Counted from the first letter of the stretch, positions 7,886 through 15,282 are shown. The stretch: DNA of 17,823 nt from DATMYQ01 sp035560935 (GCA_035560935.1 DATMYQ010000355.1:1-17823); one strand, 5' to 3'. Notes: generated from the letters alone by a model not told the origin. Made by a program: numbers and translations.

Positions 7886-7894
7886 ATTTTATCA
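7886..7894 (-). promoter_or_regulatory. Possible extended -10 promoter of the peptide-binding gene
   Basis: TGATAAAAT (7894-7886, minus strand) fits an extended -10 (TGnTAnAAT). The -35 region (TGGATT, 17 nt upstream) is weak. If used, the transcript begins about 15 nt before the hairpin at 7864-7839. Confidence 0.4.
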
Positions 7895-8022
7895 TCGCCG
7901 GTCAATAAAATCCATAGTAAGGTTACGCATATGTCCGGATTACCGGCAAAAATGCAAAAAATAGCAGATCGCAGTATTGAGATTAATCCTTCAGAATAAG
8001 TTCACGTGACAATAATCATTTG

Positions 8023-8967
8023 CTACGAATGCTCCGGTTCCTGTTCACGCTCCTTGCACTGTTGTGGCGCCGCCGGACATTCGATACATTTGCCATGATG
8101 ATCACAGGGCTCTAAATGAATGACCACGTCGCAACGGCCAAAACGCTCCTTGATGGCCGCCTCCAACTGATCACATACGCCATGCGCCTGCTCCAACTGC
8201 ATGTTTTTTTTCAGCGTGACATGCATGTCCACCAGCCGCCAGCTGCCGGAGCGACGGGTCCGGACGTTGTGGACCGAAATGGTATCGGGATTTTGAAGAA
8301 CAATCTCCCGCAATTCCGTTTCCTCTTCTGCCGGCCAGCAAACATCGGTTAGTTCGTACATGCCTTTTTTGGTCATTTCAAAACCGGCTTTGAACACCAC
8401 CACCGCCACTGCTAAGGCGATCGCCGGGTCCAGCCAGTACAAGCCGGTCAGTTTGATCACGGCCAGTCCTCCCAGTACACCAATACTGGTCCAGATATCG
8501 GCCCGCAGGTGTAACGCATCGGCCTCCAGCGCCGCTGACTCGGTCTGGCGGGCCACTTTGTAAAGTTGCCCGGAAACCCAGTAATTGACAATAACAGAAA
8601 TAAACATCACGACGATGCCCCATTCCAGATATTCGGGTTTTGTCGCCTGGGTCAGTTTTTCCAGCGCTTCGTAAACGATCCATAATGCGGCGACAATGAT
8701 CAACACCGCCTCAATGACCGCCGATAAATTTTCAATTTTACCATGCCCGTACGCATGCTGTTCGTCCGGCGGCTTCCCGGCCTTGCGCACCGCATAAAAA
8801 GCCACCATCGCCGCCAACAGGTCGACTCCGGAGTGCGCGGCTTCCGACACGATACTGACCGAGCCGGAATAGACCCCTACCACCAATTTTAGTATCACCA
8901 GCGACGTATTGGAGATAATCGATAAACGGGCCGTATTCTTTTTTAACTGATTATGGTCAATTGTCAT
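8023..8967 (-). CDS. Cation diffusion facilitator (CDF) metal exporter with His/Cys-rich tail
   Basis: Membrane antiporter that expels divalent metal ions using the proton gradient. At 314 aa it aligns by position with E. coli YiiP. The transport-site residues are H45/D49 (HSGVD) and H153/D157 (HLRAD), and the loop site is D68, H71, H75 (DEQHAYGH). An H-D-H-D site is associated with zinc (and cadmium) in this family; that specificity is inferred. About six membrane segments span residues 15-200, followed by a cytoplasmic domain. The C-terminus carries an unusual tail with CDHHGKCIEC at 288-297 and another Cys at 304, a likely extra metal-binding site. The start is fixed by AAGGAGG 7 nt before the ATG. 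It is monocistronic, with a structured leader RNA upstream (see 9082-9181). Confidence 0.93.
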   Translation of the reverse strand: MTIDHNQLKKNTARLSIISNTSLVILKLVVGVYSGSVSIVSEAAHSGVDLLAAMVAFYAVRKAGKPPDEQHAYGHGKIENLSAVIEAVLIIVAALWIVYEALEKLTQATKPEYLEWGIVVMFISVIVNYWVSGQLYKVARQTESAALEADALHLRADIWTSIGVLGGLAVIKLTGLYWLDPAIALAVAVVVFKAGFEMTKKGMYELTDVCWPAEEETELREIVLQNPDTISVHNVRTRRSGSWRLVDMHVTLKKNMQLEQAHGVCDQLEAAIKERFGRCDVVIHLEPCDHHGKCIECPAAPQQCKEREQEPEHS

Positions 8968-9081
8968 GCCACAACCTCCTTAACCTATTGCAACCCGCCC
9001 CCAAAATGTCTGCTCTTTTCCTGCAGAGTGTTGTTTGAGATTCTGCGTTCATTTTTCTGATGCACCACACCATACACGCAA

Positions 9082-9128
9082 AAATAGACCTGCGGGCCCC
9101 GTATTTATACGGTCCCACAGGTCTATTT
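9082..9128. terminator. Long terminator hairpin upstream of the CDF exporter gene
   Basis: An 11-bp outer stem (AAATAGACCTG at 9082-9092 with its complement at 9118-9128), a mismatch, GGG/CCC, and an inner CCGTA/TACGG stem with a 4-nt loop. A T-run follows on the minus strand. It is about 147 bp past the CBS-ACT gene stop and 115 bp before the CDF start. It could terminate the liv/CBS transcript, or be the expression switch of a leader RNA for the exporter. Confidence 0.85.
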
Positions 9129-9181
9129 CACCTGCTGCAATACGCCCGGCCGCACCGGTTGCTGCCGGTCGCCTGATCCTC
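9082..9181 (-). ncRNA. Candidate leader RNA / riboswitch-like element of the CDF exporter
   Basis: A promoter-like site (9217-9188) would start an RNA near 9181 that runs into the terminator at 9128-9082, giving about 100 nt with no gene. The 5' half contains a hairpin ACCGG-CAGCAA-CCGGU and other GC-rich repeats. CAGGU just before the terminator can pair with ACCUG inside its 5' arm, an alternative fold that would disrupt the terminator. I cannot match it to a known riboswitch class; it does not resemble the czcD (NiCo) or Mn riboswitch consensus as I remember them. It could be an independent small RNA instead. Confidence 0.4.
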
Positions 9182-9187
9182 GCTACC

Positions 9188-9217
9188 ATTTTATCACAGT
9201 AGCAAATCGCTTGTAAA
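9188..9217 (-). promoter_or_regulatory. Promoter for the CDF leader RNA
   Basis: TTTACA (9217-9212), an 18-nt spacer and TAAAAT (9193-9188) with an extended -10 TG element (TGATAAAAT). It lies downstream of the CBS-ACT gene on the same strand and is the only good promoter I see for the exporter gene. Confidence 0.55.
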
Positions 9218-9275
9218 ACAAAATTCGTCAAAACGGGCTCAAACCGGTGAATTTCGCGTTTTTCCCGCCACAGAG

Positions 9276-9929
9276 TTATTGAGGTGGCTGAATCTGAACA
9301 ATATGCTGAATCTCGAAGCCGGCCGCTGCCAGTTTCTCCCGCAACACCTGGGTATCAGCGACATCGGCCCGGATAACCAGTTCGCTCTGACCACCCTCCA
9401 CCGGATACATAACCATACTGCCGATATTAATGCCCAGATCTCTGAAAATGCCGCTGATTTCCGCCACTACGCCTACCCGGTCAAGTACCGCCAAACTAAT
9501 GCGGGTCTTGCCTTCAGCCAATCCCATGACATCAATCAAACATTTAAAAATATCCGTTTCGGTAATGATACCCACTACGGTCTGTTGGGTATCCACTACC
9601 ACCAATCCGCCGATTTTATGAGTGGACATCAGCAGCGCCGCTTCCTCCACCGTGGCCTCGACGTTAATGGTCACTACGTTTTTGGTCATCACTTCTTTTA
9701 CCTGCATTTTCGCCAACAGGTAATTCAATTCAAAGATGGATAAGGACGTGGCCGGAGACGCCGTTACCTGACGCAGGTCACGATCGGTGACAATACCCAC
9801 CAGTTTGCCATTGTCCACTACCGGAACGCGGCGAAATTTTTTCGTCCGCATCAGATCAAAAGCATCGGCCACCGTAGTGGTGGAAGGGATCGTCACCGGA
9901 TTCTTGGTCATTTTCTTATTTACGAACAT
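9276..9929 (-). CDS. CBS-CBS-ACT domain protein (AcuB-like)
   Basis: Cytoplasmic regulatory protein of 217 aa. Residues 7-57 and 78-132 are two CBS domains (…MTKNPVTI…RRVPVVDNGKLVGIVTDRDL… and …MTKNVVTI…GGLVVVDTQQTVVGIITETDI), which as a pair usually bind adenine nucleotides. Residues 143-213 are an ACT domain (RISLAVLDRVGVVAEISGIFRDLGINI), a fold that often binds amino acids. The architecture resembles AcuB-like proteins, but no specific role can be assigned. The ATG has AAAGGAGAGGG a few bases upstream. It follows livF by 110 bp on the same strand with no terminator visible between them, so it is probably read from the liv transcript and might sense branched-chain amino acids; that is inference. 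Confidence 0.88.
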   Translation of the reverse strand: MFVNKKMTKNPVTIPSTTTVADAFDLMRTKKFRRVPVVDNGKLVGIVTDRDLRQVTASPATSLSIFELNYLLAKMQVKEVMTKNVVTINVEATVEEAALLMSTHKIGGLVVVDTQQTVVGIITETDIFKCLIDVMGLAEGKTRISLAVLDRVGVVAEISGIFRDLGINIGSMVMYPVEGGQSELVIRADVADTQVLREKLAAAGFEIQHIVQIQPPQ

Positions 9930-10039
9930 ATAACCCTCTCCTTTATGACATATTTTTTGAAATTAGCAGCAAAATGTATGGCCGCGCTTCCCGCTATTGT
10001 TATGCCCCTCCAATAATTTTGCCCTTGCGTTCCGGCGTT

Positions 10040-10744
10040 TTAGCCGCCCAGATACGCTTTGCGGACTTCTTCGCTGGCAGCCAGTTCCGCCGCGCTGCCG
10101 GACAGGATGATTCGCCCCGTTTCCAGCACATACGCGTTATGAGCGATGGACAATGCCATATGCGCATTCTGCTCCACCAACAGAATCGTCGTTCCCGTTT
10201 CATTGATATCTCGGATAATGGAAAAAATCTCTTTTACCAGCAACGGCGCCAGGCCCATGGAGGGTTCGTCCAGCAACAGCAGCCGCGGCCGGCTCATCAA
10301 CGCCCGGCCCATGGCCAGCATTTGCTGTTCCCCGCCGGACAAGGTTCCTGCCAACTGGGATTTGCGCTCCGCCAACCGGGGAAAGCGGCCAAATACGGTG
10401 TCCATATCCGCCTTAATTTCTTTGCTGTCTTTACGGATATAAGCTCCCAGTTCCAGATTCTCCAGTACGGTCATATGGGCGAAAATCCGCCGGCCTTCCG
10501 GTACCTGAGAAATGCCTTTTTTGACGATGTTCTGGGCCACGGTGCCGGCAATGTTTTCCCCTTCAAAGACAATCTGACCGGTTTTGGGCTTCAACAAACC
10601 GGAAATGGTTCTCAAAATTGTACTTTTACCGGCGCCGTTGGCGCCAATCAAGGTAACAATCTGGCCGACGCTGACATCGACGCTGATTCCCTTCAACGCA
10701 TGAATCGCACCATAATAGACATTAATATTATCAATTTTTAACAT
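10040..10744 (-). CDS. livF: Branched-chain amino acid ABC transporter ATPase LivF
   Basis: One of two ATPases powering high-affinity import of leucine, isoleucine and valine. Walker A is GANGAGKST at 34-42, signature LSGGEQQ at 135-141, and Walker B LLLLDE at 155-160. The 234-aa length and the motif QVPEGRRIF (80-88) are typical of LivF. The ATG at 10744 follows the livG stop by 2 bp, and its GGAGG ribosome binding site lies within the last livG codons, so the two are tightly coupled. It is the last transporter gene of livHMGF. Confidence 0.95.
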   Translation of the reverse strand: MLKIDNINVYYGAIHALKGISVDVSVGQIVTLIGANGAGKSTILRTISGLLKPKTGQIVFEGENIAGTVAQNIVKKGISQVPEGRRIFAHMTVLENLELGAYIRKDSKEIKADMDTVFGRFPRLAERKSQLAGTLSGGEQQMLAMGRALMSRPRLLLLDEPSMGLAPLLVKEIFSIIRDINETGTTILLVEQNAHMALSIAHNAYVLETGRIILSGSAAELAASEEVRKAYLGG

Positions 10745-10746
10745 GC

Positions 10747-11511
10747 CTAAACCTCCTCGCCGAGGTACGCCTCGATAACCCGCGGGTCATTTTTGATCTC
10801 CTGCGGCGTTCCCTGGGCGATAATACTGCCGTAGTCCAGTACATAAATCCGCTCGCATACACCCATAACCAGGCTCATATCATGCTCAATCAGCAAAATG
10901 GTCAGGTTAAACTCTTTTCGAATCCAGCGAATCATTTCCATCAGTTTCTGGGTTTCCTGCGGATTCATTCCCGCGGCCGGTTCATCCAGCAACAACAGTT
11001 TGGGCTGCGCCGCCAGCGCCCGGGCGATTTCCAGCCGCCGCTGTTCGCCATAGGGCAGATTTTTGGCGATTTCGTCCTTTTTTTCCGCCAAACCGAAAAT
11101 CTTCAGGAACTGAATGGCCCGGTGTTCAATTTCCGCTTCCTCTTTATGATAGCGGCCCAGATGGAACATCCCTTCCAGTACACCGTATTTCACATGAAAA
11201 TGATACGCAATTTTTACATTGTCCAGAACCGATAAATCGGCAAACAGCCGGATGTTCTGGAAGGTCCGGGCAATGCCCCGCTGGGTGATCTGATACGGTT
11301 TCAATCCCACCAGGCTGTCGCCGTCGAACTGAATATCGCCTTCGGTCGGCTCATACACCCCGGTCAACAGGTTAAACGCCGTGGTTTTGCCGGCGCCGTT
11401 GGGACCGATCAGTCCCACCAGCTCGCCTTCGGCGATTTCCACGTCAAAATTCGATACCGCCCGCAAGCCGCCAAACACTTTCGATAGTTTTTTTGCTCTA
11501 AGCAGCGCCAT
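10747..11511 (-). CDS. livG: Branched-chain amino acid ABC transporter ATPase LivG
   Basis: Second ATPase of the Liv importer. Walker A is GPNGAGKTT at 36-44. The signature is the LivG variant LPYGEQRRLEIARAL rather than LSGGQ, and Walker B is LLLLDEP followed by AAGMNP. I place the start at the ATG at 11511 (MALLRAKKLS), giving 254 aa, because AAAGGGGG lies 8 nt upstream of it. A GTG at 11520 is in frame but overlaps that site. The first 14 bp overlap livM. Confidence 0.95.
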   Translation of the reverse strand: MALLRAKKLSKVFGGLRAVSNFDVEIAEGELVGLIGPNGAGKTTAFNLLTGVYEPTEGDIQFDGDSLVGLKPYQITQRGIARTFQNIRLFADLSVLDNVKIAYHFHVKYGVLEGMFHLGRYHKEEAEIEHRAIQFLKIFGLAEKKDEIAKNLPYGEQRRLEIARALAAQPKLLLLDEPAAGMNPQETQKLMEMIRWIRKEFNLTILLIEHDMSLVMGVCERIYVLDYGSIIAQGTPQEIKNDPRVIEAYLGEEV

Positions 11512-12469
11512 CCCGCGCACCCCCTTTGAACAGCCGGCTGAACATTTTCAGGCTCAATTCTTTGTTGCCGAACAAGCCCTGTGGCCGATACAGCATCAGC
11601 ACAATCAGCAACAGGGAATAAATAACCATCCGCCATTCCGGGTAACTGGCCAGCCAAGCCGAAATAAACGTCAGCAAAACCGCGGCGGTAATGGAACCGG
11701 TGATACTCCCCAGGCCGCCCAGCACCACCATGGTCAAAATGTCAAACGATTTCATAAAGGTAAATGACGCCGGATGGGCAATGTAGAAGTAATGCGAGAA
11801 CAGCCCGCCGGCAACACCGGCAAACGCCGCACCGATGGTAAACGCCATCACCTTGTATTTGGTGGTATCAATCCCCATGGCTTCCGCGGCGATTTCATTC
11901 TCCCGAATGGAAATGCAGGCGCGTCCATGCGTGGAATCAATAAAATTCTTGATCACAAACACGGTGATCAGCGTGGCGAAAAAGATCCAGGTAAAGGTAG
12001 TGTAACGGGAAATGCCCATAAAGCCGGAGGCACCGCCCACGTAAGGAATGTTCAGGATGAAAATTCGGATGATTTCCCCCAGCCCCAGCGTGGCAATGGC
12101 CAGATAGTCACCGCGCAGCCGTAGCGTTGGCAATCCGATCACAAAGCCCAGAAAGCCAGCCCCCGCCGCACCGGCGAGAATACCTACCAGAAACGGCTGC
12201 TGAAATTTCATCGTCACCACCGCGCTCATATAAGCACCCACCGCCATAAAGCCGGCATGACCGATGGAAAACTGGCCGGTAAAACCGTTGATCAGGTTCA
12301 GGCTGACCGCCAGAATAATATTAATACCCACCAAAACAATATTCAGTACCCAAAATGGACCAATAACATCCATTTCAATCAGCGCTTGCACCACCGCGTA
12401 GATCACCAGGCAGGCGCCAAAGGACATTAGATCGTGCTTTGATTTCGTCGTTAATGCCATCATTGTCAC
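11498..12469 (-). CDS. livM: Branched-chain amino acid ABC transporter permease LivM
   Basis: Inner-membrane permease of the Liv importer. At 323 aa it has the expected run of hydrophobic segments and the LivM motifs NGFTGQFSIGHAGFMAVGAY (about 61-80), the coupling-loop sequence SIRENEIAAEAMGID that contacts the ATPases, and VVLGGLGSITGS near the C-terminus. The frame opens at GTG (12469), immediately after the livH TAG with no gap. An ATG two codons on (12463) is an alternative start. A clear Shine-Dalgarno sequence is lacking, suggesting re-initiation from livH. Confidence 0.94.
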   Translation of the reverse strand: MTMMALTTKSKHDLMSFGACLVIYAVVQALIEMDVIGPFWVLNIVLVGINIILAVSLNLINGFTGQFSIGHAGFMAVGAYMSAVVTMKFQQPFLVGILAGAAGAGFLGFVIGLPTLRLRGDYLAIATLGLGEIIRIFILNIPYVGGASGFMGISRYTTFTWIFFATLITVFVIKNFIDSTHGRACISIRENEIAAEAMGIDTTKYKVMAFTIGAAFAGVAGGLFSHYFYIAHPASFTFMKSFDILTMVVLGGLGSITGSITAAVLLTFISAWLASYPEWRMVIYSLLLIVLMLYRPQGLFGNKELSLKMFSRLFKGGARDGAA

Positions 12470-13366
12470 CTACACTTTCTCACGTATATTTTTGCCGAGA
12501 ATACCTGCCGGTCTAAACAGCAAAATTACGATCAGAATACCGAACGCCGCCGCATCGCGGAAGGTGGACGACCAAAAACCGCTGACCATGGCTTCAACCA
12601 CACCCATGATCAAGCCCCCCAGCATCGCGCCGGGAATCACGCCGATTCCGCCCAGAACGGCGGCGACAAACGCTTTCAGGCCGGGCATGATGCCCATCAA
12701 CGGATCAATCGAGTTGTAATAAATACCCACCATCATGCCGGCGGCGGCCGCCAGAGCGGAACCAATCCCGAATGTAAAGGAAATGACGCGATCCACGTCA
12801 ATGCCCATCAAGCGGGCCGCATCGGTATCAAAGGAAGTGGCCCGCATCGCCTTGCCGATTTTGGTCCGTTGCACCACATAGGTCAGAAGCACCATCAGCA
12901 GCAACGAAACCACCAGAATCAGCACCTGTTGGCTGTTAACCACCAGACCGTAGAAATTATAGATGGTGCTGGGAAATACCTCGGGAAAAGTCCGGGGCTG
13001 CGGCGTGACCAGCAAAATTCCGCCGTATTCCAAGAGCAGCGAAACACCAATGGCGGTGATCAGCACGGCGATTTTCGGCGCGTCCCGCAGCGGCCGGTAA
13101 GCCATCCGTTCAATAAGCATCCCAATAGCCGCCGCGGCGGCCATGGAAAAAATCAGCGCCGGAAAAAAGGACATTTTAAATACAGTAATGGCAAAAAATC
13201 CTGCGTACCCTCCCAGCATATAAATATCGCCATGAGCAAAGTTAATCAGACGGATAATACCGTAAACCATGGTATAGCCCAAAGCAATCAAAGCGTATAT
13301 ACTGCCCAATGAAATACCATTAATCAACTGTTGTACGAATTGTTGTCCGATCGATGAAGCTTCCAC
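12470..13366 (-). CDS. livH: Branched-chain amino acid ABC transporter permease LivH
   Basis: First permease of the Liv importer, 298 aa. The signature YALIALGYTMVYGIIRLINFAHGD (about 24-47) is characteristic. The coupling-loop region ATSFDTDAARLMGIDVDRV and the C-terminal AAVLGGIGVIPGAMLGG motif are also present. The start is GTG at 13366 with GGAAAGGGG 8 nt upstream. It heads livHMGF and is driven by its own promoter (13590-13562) after a leader of about 190 nt that contains a terminator-like hairpin. Confidence 0.95.
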   Translation of the reverse strand: MEASSIGQQFVQQLINGISLGSIYALIALGYTMVYGIIRLINFAHGDIYMLGGYAGFFAITVFKMSFFPALIFSMAAAAAIGMLIERMAYRPLRDAPKIAVLITAIGVSLLLEYGGILLVTPQPRTFPEVFPSTIYNFYGLVVNSQQVLILVVSLLLMVLLTYVVQRTKIGKAMRATSFDTDAARLMGIDVDRVISFTFGIGSALAAAAGMMVGIYYNSIDPLMGIMPGLKAFVAAVLGGIGVIPGAMLGGLIMGVVEAMVSGFWSSTFRDAAAFGILIVILLFRPAGILGKNIREKV

Positions 13367-13444
13367 ACGCGTTTCCCCTTTCCTATCATTTTGCTATTAT
13401 TCCTATCTATCAACCACCGGCAGGAAACCCGGAAAAAGATACGG

Positions 13445-13472
13445 ACGGACGGCAACTGGGCCGGCCGTCCGT
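13445..13472 (-). terminator. Attenuator-like hairpin in the livH leader
   Basis: Arms ACGGACGGC/GCCGTCCGT (13445-13453 with 13464-13472) around a 10-nt loop. On the minus strand a five-T run begins 7 nt after the stem. The T-run is offset, so it would terminate weakly. It lies between the livH promoter and gene. A second small hairpin (GCGGAC/GTCCGC, 13489-13494 with 13501-13506) lies just upstream. Confidence 0.5.
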
Positions 13473-13561
13473 GCACTCCGTTCCGTTTGCGGACCACGTT
13501 GTCCGCCCTTCCTAACGAATAAATGTCCTCCGAGAAAACACTCGTTCCACACACATTCTAT

Positions 13562-13590
13562 ATTATATTGACCGTCGTTTCAGATGTCAA
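13562..13590 (-). promoter_or_regulatory. Perfect consensus sigma-A promoter of livHMGF
   Basis: TTGACA (13590-13585), exactly 17 nt, then TATAAT (13567-13562): both hexamers match consensus with optimal spacing. Transcription would start near 13555, about 190 nt before livH. Confidence 0.88.
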
Positions 13591-13594
13591 TATA
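13564..13594. promoter_or_regulatory. Dyad (probable operator) covering the livH promoter
   Basis: Perfect inverted repeat TATATTGAC-N13-GTCAATATA (arms 13564-13572 and 13586-13594). One arm includes the -35 hexamer and the other runs into the -10, so a protein bound here would block RNA polymerase. The arms are centred 22 bp apart, about two helical turns, as expected for a dimeric repressor. The regulator is not identifiable from this window. Confidence 0.6.
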
Positions 13595-13724
13595 TCCGTT
13601 GAAGCAAATAAAAACGCATGTACACGGTGCAAACCCACTAGAAACTTTCTTTCGTTTTTTACAAAGAGATCTTTGCTCAGACACACAAATTTCGCTCCAT
13701 TCCCTGACCTAAACTCCCAAGGAA

Positions 13725-13752
13725 AAGGGATAAGACCGCAGCCTTACCCCTT
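13725..13752 (-). terminator. Intrinsic terminator of livJ
   Basis: On the minus strand AAGGGGTAAG (13752-13743) pairs with CTTATCCCTT (13734-13725), including one G-U pair, around an 8-nt loop and followed by a T-rich run (TTCCTT). It lies 40 bp after the livJ stop, separating the abundant binding-protein message from livHMGF. Confidence 0.75.
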
Positions 13753-13791
13753 GCACTTCATTGTACGCCGGTTAGCAATCTGTTTCCTGAA

Positions 13792-14973
13792 TTAAGGATT
13801 GATTTTCTCCTTAAATACCTGTTTACCCTCTTTCATTTCAATAACCACGGCACTCTTTACCGGATCATGCTTTTCGTTCAGCGTCAGAATACCGGTGCTG
13901 ACCTGGAGATTTTTGGTCTGTTCCAGCGCATCGCGAATTTTGGTTGGATCCAGACTGTTGGCCCGTTTTAACGCATCAATCATCATCAGGCCGGAATCAT
14001 AGCCGAGGGCGGCCAGTGCACTGGGTTCTTCGCCATATTCTTTTTTGTACGCTTCAACAAATTTGATGATGTTGGGATCTTTGTCCTGAGAAGAATAATG
14101 GTTGCTGAAAAAACCATTGTTCAACGGCGCCGTGCCGGCAATTTCCGCCAGTTTGGGATCATCCCAGCCGTCAGTGCCCAACAGCGGTGCGGTAATGCCC
14201 AACTCCCGGGCTTGTTTCACGATCTTGCCCACTTCCTCATAGTAGGCGGGGATAAAGATTACATCGGGATTTTGTGCTTTGATTTTAGTCAGCGTGGCTT
14301 TGAAATCCTGGTCCTTCTGCAGGAAACCTTCTTTGGAAATCACTTTGCCGCCGTTCTTTACAAAGCCTTCTTCAAAAAACTGCGCCAGTCCTTTGGAATA
14401 GTCCGAACTGTTATCAATAAAAATAGCAGCGGTTTTTGCCTGCAACGATTTGGCGGCAAAATTGGCCATAACCGTTCCCTGGAAAGGATCGATAAAGCAG
14501 GCCCGGAATGCATAAGGTTTCACTTTACCATTTTCTTCGGTCACTTTGGGGTTGGTGGCGGTGGCCGTTACTACCGGCACTTTGTTATCCTGGGCCACCT
14601 GTAATGTGGCCAGGACGTTAGAGCTGGATACCGGACCCATCACGGCAACCACTTTATCCTGCGTGATCAGTTTTGTGATGGCGTTGGTGGACTCGGAGGG
14701 CTCCGACTTATTGTCGGCAACCACAAAAACCACCTGCTTACCGTTGACGCCACCGGCTGCATTGGCCTCTTTAAACGCCAGTTTAATGCCGTTGACTGTC
14801 TGTTTGCCAAAGTTGGCGATGCCGCCTGTCATTTCAAAGTTGCCGCCAATTTTGATTTCCTTGCTGTCCGCCGGTTTCGCATCCGGTTTTTTGTCGCCAC
14901 CGCAGCCAGCCAGACCGGCGACCATCATCAGGACGAGAACCAGACTACTGAACATTCTCCACTTTTTCGTCAC
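13792..14973 (-). CDS. livJ: Branched-chain amino acid-binding lipoprotein LivJ
   Basis: Extracytoplasmic receptor delivering branched-chain amino acids to LivHMGF. From the GTG at 14973 the protein is 393 aa. It has a lipoprotein signal (MTKKWRMFSSLVLVLMMVAGLAGC, Cys24), a charged linker, then the type I periplasmic-binding fold: IKIGGNFEMTGGIANFGKQTVNGIKLAFKEANAAGGVNGK, VVAVMGPVSSSN, and IFIDNSSDYSKGLAQFFEEGF. The frame is open to an ATG at 15021, but GGGGGAG sits 7 nt before the GTG, and the longer version would add a non-signal extension. It has its own promoter and terminator, so it is transcribed apart from the permease genes, as is common where binding protein is needed in excess. Confidence 0.95.
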   Translation of the reverse strand: MTKKWRMFSSLVLVLMMVAGLAGCGGDKKPDAKPADSKEIKIGGNFEMTGGIANFGKQTVNGIKLAFKEANAAGGVNGKQVVFVVADNKSEPSESTNAITKLITQDKVVAVMGPVSSSNVLATLQVAQDNKVPVVTATATNPKVTEENGKVKPYAFRACFIDPFQGTVMANFAAKSLQAKTAAIFIDNSSDYSKGLAQFFEEGFVKNGGKVISKEGFLQKDQDFKATLTKIKAQNPDVIFIPAYYEEVGKIVKQARELGITAPLLGTDGWDDPKLAEIAGTAPLNNGFFSNHYSSQDKDPNIIKFVEAYKKEYGEEPSALAALGYDSGLMMIDALKRANSLDPTKIRDALEQTKNLQVSTGILTLNEKHDPVKSAVVIEMKEGKQVFKEKINP

Positions 14974-14980
14974 TATGAAA

Positions 14981-14990
14981 CTCCCCCTTT
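14981..14990 (-). promoter_or_regulatory. Ribosome binding site that decides the livJ start
   Basis: AAAGGGGGAG on the minus strand ends 7 nt before the GTG at 14973. The upstream ATG at 15021 has no comparable site. Confidence 0.75.
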
Positions 14991-15146
14991 TTTTTGCAAC
15001 TTTTGTTCCCCCAAAAAACACACCGCTTCACGTCCGGAGAACAGACTGTTTTTTGTCCCCTTCCTGTTTTCCGTTACGCGCAGCGGCCCGATCAAGTCCC
15101 GTTCCCCAAGAAATAGCTTGGTAACAGCGGCTTGTTTCTGGGTATA

Positions 15147-15175
15147 ATTATAGAGTTAGGCCCCTTCCCTGTCAA
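15147..15175 (-). promoter_or_regulatory. Perfect consensus sigma-A promoter of livJ
   Basis: TTGACA (15175-15170), a 17-nt spacer and TATAAT (15152-15147). Transcription would start near 15140, giving a leader of about 167 nt before the livJ GTG. The leader holds a CCAAG/CTTGG hairpin and a repeated GCCGCTG motif but no recognised riboswitch. Confidence 0.88.
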
Positions 15176-15282
15176 TAGTATTTTTGCCAATATTCAAACG
15201 TTATGTCCCTTTACAAAAGACACTTGTCTTCTCCTGGTCAACGATTGCGATCCCGGCAGCGCTCAGCGTTTCGGCTGGCAAA

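Noticed and set aside
9082..9128. T-box element, because UGGGACCG in the hairpin resembles UGGNACCG
   Set aside because: The leader is only about 100 nt with no Stem I or specifier features; the match comes from the terminator stem itself.
9974..10741. 255-aa plus-strand ORF opposite livF
   Set aside because: Antisense shadow of a well-conserved ATPase gene.
10747..11520. livG starting at the GTG at 11520
   Set aside because: That GTG overlaps the GGGGG ribosome binding site; the ATG at 11511 has correct spacing.
13324..13554. 76-aa minus-strand ORF in the livH leader, as a possible leader peptide
   Set aside because: It overlaps the livH start, is not enriched in Leu, Ile or Val, and covers the hairpins without a ribosome binding site.
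13662..13675. Small dyad CAAAGA-GA-TCTTTG upstream of livH
   Set aside because: Short arms in AT-rich sequence, about 70 bp upstream of the promoter; not distinguishable from chance.
13792..15021. livJ starting at the ATG at 15021
   Set aside because: It adds a 16-residue extension before a normal lipoprotein signal and has no good ribosome binding site, while the GTG at 14973 does.
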